Source: Prevotellaceae bacterium UBA3627
Lineage (GTDB): Bacteria > Bacteroidota > Bacteroidia > Bacteroidales > Bacteroidaceae
NCBI GenBank assembly: GCA_002373375.1
Contig: DFLE01000001.1
Location: 14,699-78,698, forward strand
Reading direction: 5' to 3'
DNA: 64,000 nt
Under the pieces are notes generated by a model. That model ran no database searches. It was not told the DNA's origin and saw only the letters and a list, made by a program, of their open reading frames with translations. Shown in pieces: positions 24,901 to 33,593 of the stretch (positions are counted from its first letter, which is position 1; each line of letters begins with the position of its first letter). The position numbers and the translations under genes are program-made.

Positions 24901-27900
24901 CTACGATAAGGGTGCCGGTATTCTACGGCACGATAGTCCGTCTCTATACCGTGGGTGACGTTGTCCCCTCGGTCAGCGTGATTGACTCTGAGCTTGCTAA
25001 TCCTATGACCATGAGTGCGGATGGTAATGTGCTCTCATACAAGCATTACGGTGACAAGGATACCATAACGCTGACTCTCGGCGCCGGTACCTATGAGCAG
25101 CTCTATGTGAACTATGCTCCGTCAGGAATGCCTAAGTTCGCCAATGACCTGCAGAGCGACTACTATTGTGAGACTGGCAAGAGTGTCACCATGTCGGTGG
25201 TGGCCTCTGACGGTGTGACCTACCAGTGGTACAAGAACACTAAGTTGTCTAATACAGGTGGAACGCTCATAGTTGGTGCTACTTCTGCGTCATATACAGC
25301 TACCCGTAATACTGACGGCTCGGATTATTACTATGTCAGAATACATAATAACTATGGCGACACTTATTCTTCATGTACTACCGTAACTTATTACTCTTAC
25401 GTCACTCACGACTTCGTGACGTGGGATGCGGCCGATGCTAATGCGTATAAGGTAGGCAGTAACGATGACGGCATGTATTACGGCATAGCGCAGGCTGACG
25501 CTATTAAGGCATATAAGTATATCTATCCTTACGGAATGGCGGGATATTACTCAGTACAGAATGGTGACTTGCGAATACGTACTACAGAGGGATTGCGTGA
25601 GGGTCTGAAGAACTTCGGTTCTGGTCCTCGTTACCTGCATATCAATAACATGAAGAAGGGCCAGCATATATATATCACAGGTAATGCGCTGAATGCCCAT
25701 TTCTATACTACAGAAGGGTTACGAGATAACGGCGGCGGCTTTAGAGATGCCGGTAAGTTCACTGTCACTTTCTCTGAGGGCAACACCAAGGCAGACCTCG
25801 AGATGACCCAGGATGGTCATATCATGATATATGTGGCGCGAGCAGCAGCTTTGCGAACCATTACCCTTCCTACGAAATACACTCCTGTCATAACCAAAGA
25901 CCTGGAGGAGTCGTATGTGGTGGACAAGGACTCAAAGGTCACCCTTAAGGTTGAGGCAAGACCAGCCGCTGAGATAGAGGGACAGAACCTTGTGTATGAG
26001 TGGTACAAGAACACTTCTAACTCTAACAAGGGTGGAACACTCATAGCAGGTGCGGACAGCTCTTCTTTGGTAATCGACAAGGTTACGGAGAACGCTTTCT
26101 ATTACTGTCTGGTGAAGAACTCGGTGACAGAGACCGTCGCTGCCTCAAGCCCGGCAGCCGTAGGCTACTATGTGACAGTGACATTTAAGAATAATGACGC
26201 CGCGGCATACGGTGAGGCTCCAAAGAGTGCCAAGGTTCAGGGTGGTGTGCCTTACACCATACCTGTCAACCAGACCCTGATAAAGGACGGCTATACACTT
26301 ACCGCGTGGAAGGTCGGCGATTCCAAAGTCGCAACAGGAGGTGAGTTCACACCTCAGAATGATGTGACACTGACACCTGTCTTCACCCAGAATGCGGACA
26401 ACGCCTCATTGGCGAAGCGTCCTGATCCGATGAGCATCCACTGGGTGTTCAGTACGGCTAACGGCTCAGCCGAGTATAATGACAGTGTGTCAGCCAACGT
26501 CAATCAGGTGTCTGTCAACAACAGCACCATCGATGTGGGCATCAAGATGACCAAGGGCGACAACCAGAAAAACTCTGTCATGGCTTCTACCGGCTGGCTG
26601 AATGCTAATAATGGCGACTTCGTGCTTCCTGTAGTCAAGGGAGCAAAGGTAACGCTCTCTGTGTATAATACTACAGGTATCACCATAAACGGCGAGAGCA
26701 TAGCATACAGCGCAGACAAGGGACAGACCGGAGCTGTGAAGTATGAATACACCTACATGGGTAAAGACAAGGAAATCACCCTTAATGTGGGAGAGAACTA
26801 CATAAAGGATATCACTATTGACTATCCGTTCCCCGAGGTGCTTGAGGCTGACAAGGAAAAGTATGAGCTTGCCATCAAGGATGCCAAGGCTGCTAGCAAG
26901 TCAGTTGTCGTGAAAGTAACAGGACGCAACCTCGTAGGCGGCAGTTCGGTGACGCTTGTCAAGGACGCCAAGGGCGACAATGTCACTGTAGTGCCGGAGG
27001 AGTTTAGCGTAGCCGATGACGGCACCGTGTCACAGGAGATACTCGTCACCTACGCCGGAAGTGCCGTTCATGCGGCGGACTCCACTGTGCTCAAGTTCCG
27101 CTACAGTGATGACGTGGAGGCAGAATTCAAGGTGATGTTCAGCCGTGAGAAAGCATATACCGGCACATCTAAGCTCACAGCCATATCTAAGAAGACAGTG
27201 TGGAACTGGGCTGGTTCCACCTCTAACATCACGCCGGAGCAGGACGCATATTTCGTGTTCCGTGATATCACGCTGGACGATGGTGTGTCATGGCCTGAGA
27301 CCATCACACCGGCCAACCTTGCTGGTGTGGGTACATACTTCGCTCATAACAGCGTGAAGTGCTTTGAGGGTAAGGAATTGTACTTCGAGACTACTCGAAA
27401 GGGTACGGTAGAGGTGGACTTCTCATCTACCGCCTCTAACAGCATCACGCTTGCCGTGAATGACAAGGATACTGAGTACACGAGCGCAAGCACCTCTGTC
27501 GTAACAACAAAGCAGAAGATTGCTGTGGATTCAGGTCTGGTGAAGCTGTGGGCTCACACCACAGGTATTGCCACGGGCGAGCAGAACGTGCGTATATATA
27601 AGGTGACTTTCACGCCAGACGCGGAGAAGCCGACAATCGTGCTTGACGCAGAGACTTCCTCGTTTACCATAACGGGATCAGCCGATGTCAACCTGCGTGA
27701 TGATGATCCTGACAAGGAGACGATATACTATACCATCGACGGCTCTGAGCCTTCACTTTCAAGCAACAAGTATGGCGGCACTGCTGTCAAGCTCTACACC
27801 AACCGTACCATCAAGGCTATAGCGGTTGCCACGAACAAGAACAACTCTGAGGTTGACAGCCTGACGACGGATATGAAGACATATAAGCTCACAGTGGGAG

Positions 27901-30900
27901 TTTATCCTTCAAACTCTGGTCGCGTTGTCCTTTCTCCTACAGTACCGAACAATGAATATACCCTTAACTCAGAGGTCACCCTGAAAGGTGTGGGTATGAC
28001 GGGTTATGGCGTGCGTGGCTGGGCCAAGAGTCGTACGGATATAGCCGATGGTAAATTTGAGAATGAGAACAAGTCTTCTTATACTGTAACCATAGACTCC
28101 GTTTCCAATGAGTTTTGGGCAGTGTTCAAGAAAGGAGTGGAGGTCACTGTCATATATGACGTGGCTAATGCCAAGTTCCTTGACAAGAGTGATAATGTGG
28201 TGTCTGGTTTTGAAATCGAAAACTACAGAGCTTATTTCAATATGCAACACATGAAATCGCCTGTTGTCTCTGGTTCCATAACAGCTCCTGCCACATATCC
28301 TTTATATACGGGCTTCTTCCATAATGGCTGTCCTTACTCATTGATTTACTGGGAGGATACAGACGGCGAGAAATATGAACTGGGAACCAATACGGTTGTC
28401 GCAGAGTCAAATAAGACCGTTACCTTGATTCCGGTATATAAGCAGAACGTATGGTCAACATTCCTTGAGACACGTAAGTCCAAGTTTGATGTCACATGGC
28501 ATTTCAGCCGCTCTGAGTTCGCACACCCGGCAACTGTAGCGTCAGGCAATACTTTCTGGCTCGCCACGAATACAGAACACTTGGATTATTTTGACCAGTT
28601 GGGTAATCCTGTCAGTGATCAGACCGTGGACATCGGTATAGAGATAGACACCTATGACTCCTCTGACTCTATAGCCTTCACAAATGAAGAGATAGATACA
28701 TGGGCATCAATCAAGCCGGGAACAAAGATACACATTCCTTCTGCTTACGGTGCGAAGCTTACCCTTGCCACGTATGGTACTATCAACGGCGGTGGCGGCG
28801 GTACTACTATCAATGGTAAGAGTCCTGACAATGTATATGATGAGAAGATTCCGACAGATGAGTTGGGAGCATACCTCTATACATGGACTATACAAAACGA
28901 TGAAGAGTCGGCGGAACTCTATATTGGTAATGACTTCTCTTATTACCGTTACATTAAGGGTGAGTATATGGAGGCTACAGAGTCTTACCTTAAGTACTCT
29001 TCCAACAATGATGAGATGGGTACCGTGACCGCTGCTCTCACCACTGATGATGACAAGTACACATCAAAAGAGTCTGAGTTGGGTCACTCATATCCTAAGT
29101 CGGCTAATGTCACCGTGACAGCTGAGCGCAAGGAGTTCTATGAACTGAAATACTGGCTTACCTCTGAGGGAACGAAGATTTATCCTGACGGCAGATACCA
29201 GACTAAGAGTCAGCAGGCTGATAGTGTGTATAGCACTGTGTCAAACGGCACCAACATTGATGGTGTGATGTTCACAGGCGTAACCGGTGAGAATGAGATG
29301 AAGTACAGCATCAGCTTTAACCTTGACCGTTTCTATGACGTGCAAGCGGTATTCGGCGATCGCAACTCTTACTATGTCAACTTCTCAGTCGGTGAAGGCA
29401 AGGGACTCGCCCTGCCGTTAGCCCATGTCGAGGAGGGTAAGAAATTCGACATGCCTGCTGGAAACTACAATCTCTATAAGGACGGCTATACATTGAAGTA
29501 TTATGTAGAGCAAGGCGTTGATAACAGTCCGCATTATGAGTTTGGCAAGTCATACGATATAGACCATAATATGCGTCTCATACCTGTGTTTAAGGCTAAC
29601 AACAAGTCGTTAATTGACATTACCGATGTTGAGGGCAGAACAGTCACATGGGATGTCAGCTATATGCAGTTCGACTTTACCGGTGCTAATGGTCACATGA
29701 TTGCCCAGTTGCCGGTGGATGATAATGACACTATAGATGTACGTTGCTACTTCTCTGTGAATGACAACAATGTTTCAGAGAAGATTAACGAGGGGTCGCT
29801 TGAGGTCAGCGCTGGTGCGGTGTTAGATATTATCTCTACATCTAACTGTGTGTTCAACGTCAAGACTGCTACAGGTACAGAGTTTAAGGCTGGTGACGTG
29901 AAGATAGGCACTGATGACAAGCAGGCCGGTAATGACGTCAGTGTGGCAATTACCACGGCAAGCTCCGCCCAGCAGATAAAATTTGTCAAAGCTGCGAAGG
30001 TGAAGAGTATCAGTGTTACCTATAAGAGTCTCAATAAGCCAAGGTCTCTCAAGTCTGTCACCATAGGCAGTTCTCAGTTAAGTACTGAGCAACTGGCTAC
30101 GCTGAACTCGACAACGAACTATACTCATACGTGCTCAGCGTCGGTAGTCTATGATGCTGACAATACGATGCCTGCTGTGACCGCGGTGCCTATGGATGCC
30201 GATGGCGCGACAGTAGATATAACACAGGCCACCATAGAAAACCAGGTTGCGACGATATTGATGAAAGTAAATGGTATTACTATTGAGACATATAATATCT
30301 ATTTCAACCTCGCTGATATGGTGTCACCTACATTCAGCAATGTCAAGGTCAATACCTCTGAGGTAAGTGTGAGCGGGGGAAGCAGCGTCAGCCTTGACGA
30401 AACAGAGCGTCAGTCAACAAGCGGAACGGTCAGCCTGACCTTCGATCATCCGATGAAGTCTGCGACTGTAAATGCTCTCGGGCAGACTATGAACGCAGTG
30501 GCTACAGGTAATGTGTTACAGCTGACATATTGGAATCTTAATCCAAACACCTCTTATACATTGAATATACCGGAAAACAGTCTGGAGGATGTATATGGAG
30601 AGAAGTATGGCTCAGCTATAAGTATCACGTTCAAGACAGCGACAGTTTCAGCGGTAAGCTCAACCAAGTTCAATTATGTCGTGACCCACAAGATTCTGTG
30701 GGACGGCGTAACCCAGACGGCTAAGGATACCATTCAGTTCGTCGCTGACGACGTGATAGCCAACCTGAAGCGTCAGGACATCCAGTATGGTACTCTTGAG
30801 GAGGGCATAACGCTTGCCAACAAGGCGGGTGGCACGGAGCGTTTCCGCATCTTTGTGCCAAACGGAGAGTACAATATGAAGGGTACGGAGCCGTTGATTG

Positions 30901-32930
30901 CCGCAGACTTGGCTGGTACGGTATATGGTAAGGATGCCAGTGGCAACTTCAGTAAGACTGTCGCCATCAACATCACCGATTATCCGCAGAACATGGTGGG
31001 CAACTCATATTACTACTATAACGGACGTTCGTTCCTCTCACGTAGTAATGTCTCTATTATCGGACAGAGTCAGGACAGCACTGTGATATACAGTGACCCG
31101 CGCGTAGCAGGAACCTACATGTCTTCCACACTGCGCATACAGTGGGATGTGGCAAACACCTATATGCAGGATCTCACCCTTGAGAACCGTTTCTGTAACT
31201 CTCAGGGTAATAGTCCGGAAGCAGGTATAGACAAGAATGGAGGTGGTGCGTCAGCACTTTATGACAACGGTTATCATACCGTGGGCAAGAACGTGACGCT
31301 CAAGGCTCATGAGGGAACGTATGCCTCTCTCGTATGGGACGGAGGTACTCCACAGAATCCTAAGAAAGTACACGACACTGACAACTATTTCGAGGATTGT
31401 GAGTTGTGGGGCAGCATGTATCCGCTCTTCGAGCAGGGACAGGCATTCTGGAACCATCCTACTATAATACTGCGTGGCTCATCAAATACTTCATATCTCT
31501 CCTTGCTTGAGTCCGACAAGACTCAGAAGTGGGGCTATGTACTCAAGGGCGGTGTTGTCAAGGCGGAGAATGATGCCGTGTATGCAAAGCAGAATAACAA
31601 TTTCGCTCTTGGTTCGGGTATCCGTAACACCCCGGCTCAGACACTCATTGGCATGAAGTTTGATGTGGCACCTCTCGCATCAGGTTATCTTAACTATCAG
31701 GGTTCGGGCAATGTAATGCGCTTCCATGAGTATGGTTCAAAGACATCTACGGATCTGCCTATGGATTTGTCAAGCCGTTCACTCGCTGTATTTGCTCCGG
31801 GAGCAGGTTCTGACGAGTGTGTCCTGACAGAGGAACAGGCTGCGGAGTACACATTGGCCAACGTGCTTGGTGGCAGCACAGCCTATGATCCTACCATCTA
31901 CACCAAGCAGGTGGATCTCACAGGTGTGTTATTGTCACAGTCTGACGAGGGTATCACATGGACGGGCAGCAACGAAGCTCTCTGTTACTTTATCTTCCGT
32001 CAAAATGAGAAGACAAAGGAGTTTGAGTTCTATGACATCACTACAAGAACCATATATCAGCCTGACACTGCACAGACCGGTCGCGTATTCTATGTGCGTG
32101 CCGCCAACGAGCGCGGCGGACTGGGCAAACCGTCAAAGACGATTGTTTACCAGAACCTTGGTGAGTTTATCTTAAAGGTGTCACACCTCACTAATGACGT
32201 AGGTTTCTGTGAGGACAGCAATAAGAAGGAAGAGTGGACAGGATGGAGTACTATCTGTCTGCCGCACAATGCCAAGGTGCCTTCGACCAGTTACAATGAA
32301 GACGGTTCAGACGGAACAGGTAATATCACAGTCTATGGTGCCCAAGGAGCCCTCGGTGGTGAGAAGAATGTCATTGTCTTGAAGAAAGTTTCTTATATCA
32401 AGGCGAATATGGGTTACATCGTCTATGCAACCACTGGTGAGTCTTCTATGAACTACTGCTTCAAGTACACATGGGATTCCAGTGTCGCATCATCTACTAC
32501 TTCTGACAGTTACCTTGACGGTAACCCGTCAGACAAGGATGTGGCAGTAGGTACGGTCAACTGTTACACTATGGCATACAAGAAGACCATCAACCCTGAT
32601 TGCGTCGGCTTCTATAAGTTCATCGGCGACATGATACCAGCTCACAAGGCGTATCTGACCGTTGAGACGCTGGCAGATAAGGGATTCAAGCTCGACACTA
32701 CAGGCGCAAATTCAAAGGAGCTCAACTTCCGCTTCCTCTTTGACGAGGATGATGAGAACTACTATGAGTACGAGGAAGATGCCGACGGCATTGACGATGT
32801 CAGAGTAACCCGTGATGGTGATGAGGAGACCGTCTTTGACCTCAGCGGCAAGCGACTCGACAAGTCACAGCTCCGCAAGGGTATGGTATATGTCATCGGC
32901 GGTAAGAAAGTACTGTGGAACGGAGAATAA
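21951..32930 (+). CDS. Giant secreted multidomain protein with degenerate pectinesterase-like beta-helix
   Basis: 3659 residues. A long N-terminal extension leads to a signal sequence (MARFMVMVFLSLLMTAMG ... VFA, about 33-58). Modules in order: InlB-type repeat near 195-260 (LYKTGYTLTGWTDG); Ig-like domains near 380-570 and 740-830 (YQWYKNS pattern); further InlB and Ig modules near 830-1480; a chitobiase-C-like domain near 1900-1970 (IYYTIDGSEPS); a SwmB/Big5-like domain near 2790-2895; a pectinesterase-type helix near 2905-3285; and a C-terminal sorting-like module (VFDLSGKRLD ... GGKKVLW). The four catalytic positions of CE8 esterases are replaced: HEGT for QDT, GSMYPLF for GTVDFIC, GSG for GRC. 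The helix is probably a binding or structural part. The first ~570 codons are visibly more AT-rich than the rest. Confidence 0.85.
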   Translation: MKFIKCNAMTRIMSNNKETMSLTKDNRKRSANMARFMVMVFLSLLMTAMGRLDVFADDLNKDINIEGYGVKYLYEFTTNTPQVLPTSGDLRYRAGFGLHNYGGGGRSANVSVKVSKDDILIFQEYTTTAGKTGPFLYNVTHATKDSELSDKLGYQVWKVNEDATSISLSLYRYGGISRMLRLRKSVNINFEKGADQTLVGDVPSSIVLTKSDSVKIPVNATLYKTGYTLTGWTDGVNNYKVNEISSIIDDVTLTPVLRANTVSQTESLKILESTFENVKWTENDASAAYVKSLDFNGEAQDVALIVKNRTITIDAVKGMKITFPEDMVSYFSCSATDITKSANIWTYTAGSSPITISYSGNNALLASIKVAYPMTESPVIYSNIPDTCNVRLDDELKLSIGVYNIDTERGDTYQWYKNSTASVDDASIISGATSNIYVVPTSIENKGTNFYFCKATNSKGSVVSKISCVTVNPVPEIHTDIEKLYAINIGDTKSISIGVYNMQLSGSTYQWYRNTIESTENAEPVTGATSNTYTLPSSEENKGTVYYYCIARNSEGADTSTITRVYVADYVMFDFKNGYNSYSENERTLGTKDGYIGFSTLKDLALRTVEGLEPMYEVPAKAVLYPYELSGYFGIAEYTEGAIQIVPGTGLQNNTNERPLIITNVKPGEVVKIIGPTLKTITAQSNSNGGRAEYDIYANADSTVYNLLVKTAGNLTFTLARSGGTTIQYIYVANRHRPTVTTSLDGGTREIARNSTSTLSIAATADDSNPLTYQWYRADNDTIRGGREIKGATGSEYTTVAGESYYYYCVAFNSVTGTADVSKKTTHVETTPEFRYKNNDAAATGELPADQVIPVGGTHTVEKRNYLMFKDGYTLKGWTDSTVVADTLVLTHQFGKGYTTVNDRVLYPYFTKNNRLLDDIVTNVIVRWPFATDNDAPTVTWDDEKEHILPSQAVVTDENQDLAARIKSTGFTTGTDGATVAAGTTIRVPVFYGTIVRLYTVGDVVPSVSVIDSELANPMTMSADGNVLSYKHYGDKDTITLTLGAGTYEQLYVNYAPSGMPKFANDLQSDYYCETGKSVTMSVVASDGVTYQWYKNTKLSNTGGTLIVGATSASYTATRNTDGSDYYYVRIHNNYGDTYSSCTTVTYYSYVTHDFVTWDAADANAYKVGSNDDGMYYGIAQADAIKAYKYIYPYGMAGYYSVQNGDLRIRTTEGLREGLKNFGSGPRYLHINNMKKGQHIYITGNALNAHFYTTEGLRDNGGGFRDAGKFTVTFSEGNTKADLEMTQDGHIMIYVARAAALRTITLPTKYTPVITKDLEESYVVDKDSKVTLKVEARPAAEIEGQNLVYEWYKNTSNSNKGGTLIAGADSSSLVIDKVTENAFYYCLVKNSVTETVAASSPAAVGYYVTVTFKNNDAAAYGEAPKSAKVQGGVPYTIPVNQTLIKDGYTLTAWKVGDSKVATGGEFTPQNDVTLTPVFTQNADNASLAKRPDPMSIHWVFSTANGSAEYNDSVSANVNQVSVNNSTIDVGIKMTKGDNQKNSVMASTGWLNANNGDFVLPVVKGAKVTLSVYNTTGITINGESIAYSADKGQTGAVKYEYTYMGKDKEITLNVGENYIKDITIDYPFPEVLEADKEKYELAIKDAKAASKSVVVKVTGRNLVGGSSVTLVKDAKGDNVTVVPEEFSVADDGTVSQEILVTYAGSAVHAADSTVLKFRYSDDVEAEFKVMFSREKAYTGTSKLTAISKKTVWNWAGSTSNITPEQDAYFVFRDITLDDGVSWPETITPANLAGVGTYFAHNSVKCFEGKELYFETTRKGTVEVDFSSTASNSITLAVNDKDTEYTSASTSVVTTKQKIAVDSGLVKLWAHTTGIATGEQNVRIYKVTFTPDAEKPTIVLDAETSSFTITGSADVNLRDDDPDKETIYYTIDGSEPSLSSNKYGGTAVKLYTNRTIKAIAVATNKNNSEVDSLTTDMKTYKLTVGVYPSNSGRVVLSPTVPNNEYTLNSEVTLKGVGMTGYGVRGWAKSRTDIADGKFENENKSSYTVTIDSVSNEFWAVFKKGVEVTVIYDVANAKFLDKSDNVVSGFEIENYRAYFNMQHMKSPVVSGSITAPATYPLYTGFFHNGCPYSLIYWEDTDGEKYELGTNTVVAESNKTVTLIPVYKQNVWSTFLETRKSKFDVTWHFSRSEFAHPATVASGNTFWLATNTEHLDYFDQLGNPVSDQTVDIGIEIDTYDSSDSIAFTNEEIDTWASIKPGTKIHIPSAYGAKLTLATYGTINGGGGGTTINGKSPDNVYDEKIPTDELGAYLYTWTIQNDEESAELYIGNDFSYYRYIKGEYMEATESYLKYSSNNDEMGTVTAALTTDDDKYTSKESELGHSYPKSANVTVTAERKEFYELKYWLTSEGTKIYPDGRYQTKSQQADSVYSTVSNGTNIDGVMFTGVTGENEMKYSISFNLDRFYDVQAVFGDRNSYYVNFSVGEGKGLALPLAHVEEGKKFDMPAGNYNLYKDGYTLKYYVEQGVDNSPHYEFGKSYDIDHNMRLIPVFKANNKSLIDITDVEGRTVTWDVSYMQFDFTGANGHMIAQLPVDDNDTIDVRCYFSVNDNNVSEKINEGSLEVSAGAVLDIISTSNCVFNVKTATGTEFKAGDVKIGTDDKQAGNDVSVAITTASSAQQIKFVKAAKVKSISVTYKSLNKPRSLKSVTIGSSQLSTEQLATLNSTTNYTHTCSASVVYDADNTMPAVTAVPMDADGATVDITQATIENQVATILMKVNGITIETYNIYFNLADMVSPTFSNVKVNTSEVSVSGGSSVSLDETERQSTSGTVSLTFDHPMKSATVNALGQTMNAVATGNVLQLTYWNLNPNTSYTLNIPENSLEDVYGEKYGSAISITFKTATVSAVSSTKFNYVVTHKILWDGVTQTAKDTIQFVADDVIANLKRQDIQYGTLEEGITLANKAGGTERFRIFVPNGEYNMKGTEPLIAADLAGTVYGKDASGNFSKTVAINITDYPQNMVGNSYYYYNGRSFLSRSNVSIIGQSQDSTVIYSDPRVAGTYMSSTLRIQWDVANTYMQDLTLENRFCNSQGNSPEAGIDKNGGGASALYDNGYHTVGKNVTLKAHEGTYASLVWDGGTPQNPKKVHDTDNYFEDCELWGSMYPLFEQGQAFWNHPTIILRGSSNTSYLSLLESDKTQKWGYVLKGGVVKAENDAVYAKQNNNFALGSGIRNTPAQTLIGMKFDVAPLASGYLNYQGSGNVMRFHEYGSKTSTDLPMDLSSRSLAVFAPGAGSDECVLTEEQAAEYTLANVLGGSTAYDPTIYTKQVDLTGVLLSQSDEGITWTGSNEALCYFIFRQNEKTKEFEFYDITTRTIYQPDTAQTGRVFYVRAANERGGLGKPSKTIVYQNLGEFILKVSHLTNDVGFCEDSNKKEEWTGWSTICLPHNAKVPSTSYNEDGSDGTGNITVYGAQGALGGEKNVIVLKKVSYIKANMGYIVYATTGESSMNYCFKYTWDSSVASSTTSDSYLDGNPSDKDVAVGTVNCYTMAYKKTINPDCVGFYKFIGDMIPAHKAYLTVETLADKGFKLDTTGANSKELNFRFLFDEDDENYYEYEEDADGIDDVRVTRDGDEETVFDLSGKRLDKSQLRKGMVYVIGGKKVLWNGE

Positions 32931-32952
32931 TTTTTTAATAGCATTTTTCGGG

Positions 32953-32987
32953 AGGCTATCAAGCGTGATGCTTGGTAGCCTTTTTTT
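32953..32987 (+). terminator. Intrinsic terminator after the 3659-residue gene
   Basis: A 12-pair stem AGGCTATCAAGC / GCTTGGTAGCCT with a GTGAT loop is followed by seven Ts, 22 bases past the stop. Confidence 0.9.
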
Positions 32988-33082
32988 CGTTATATCGTTA
33001 TATCGTTATATCGTCATCTCGTTATTTCGTTATTTCGTCATATCGTCATGTCGATGTTTCGTTATTTCGTTATTCCGTTTTA
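32987..33082. repeat. 8-bp microsatellite (TCGTTATA-type)
   Basis: Twelve consecutive 8-base units: three perfect TCGTTATA, then TCGTCATC, TCGTTATT and similar variants. It starts in the T-run of the terminator and ends just before the next promoter. Confidence 0.85.
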
Positions 33083-33095
33083 TGTGTTAAAATGT

Positions 33096-33125
33096 TTGGT
33101 AGATAAAAGAAATATATTATCTTTG
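33096..33125 (+). promoter_or_regulatory. Promoter upstream of the 3504-residue gene
   Basis: TTG at 33096-33098, 19 bases, then TATCTTTG at 33118-33125. It is a full Bacteroidetes match. Transcription is expected near 33132, about 460 bases before the ATG, leaving an unusually long leader or a separate small RNA. Confidence 0.75.
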
Positions 33126-33129
33126 CAGG

Positions 33130-33380
33130 TGTAAGGTGGAACAAAATTACCACCTTTACACGTTAACTGACTATAAAATTAACTGATAAAAGCCATGCAG
33201 GTACATGCTGGCACAGTAAAACTAACTATTATCTAACTATATAAACAAATAGTAATAAGAGAGACAAGAAAACAATAGACATATATAGGTAACTAACTAT
33301 TATTCAGCCTTTAGAGACTTGTTAATTGAAAATCCTTTTAGTAGTAAAGATGCGAAATCTGTACTACTAAAAGGATTTTG
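33130..33380 (+). ncRNA. Candidate small RNA or structured leader
   Basis: Begins at the promoter above. A 5' hairpin GTGTAAGGTGG / CCACCTTTACAC lies at about 33130-33162. The region ends in an 18-pair perfect stem, AAAATCCTTTTAGTAGTA at 33329-33346 with its complement at 33362-33379, whose 3' arm ends in TTTT. No convincing ORF lies between. It could be a ~250-base RNA with its own terminator, or an attenuator in the giant gene's leader. Confidence 0.4.
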
Positions 33381-33459
33381 CATTTGTTAAACAATCTTAA
33401 TTTAGGGCGAATGGGAGCTATTTGGTATATTTTTACCCCTCGGTTTTGAGTGTAATTGC

Positions 33460-33467
33460 TATTTTTG
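33460..33467 (+). promoter_or_regulatory. Second -7 element before the 3504-residue gene
   Basis: TATTTTTG fits the -7 consensus and would give a ~120-base leader. No TTG sits at the expected -33 position. Confidence 0.35.
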
Positions 33468-33593
33468 CATATTGAAAAATACTGCGTAATAGGGGATGAC
33501 CTCCCGTGTTACGTCGGTGAGTGGTGTTATTCGCCATAATAAATCAACTGACATATACAAAGCAAAACCAACTGACAAGATATCATATAGCCT

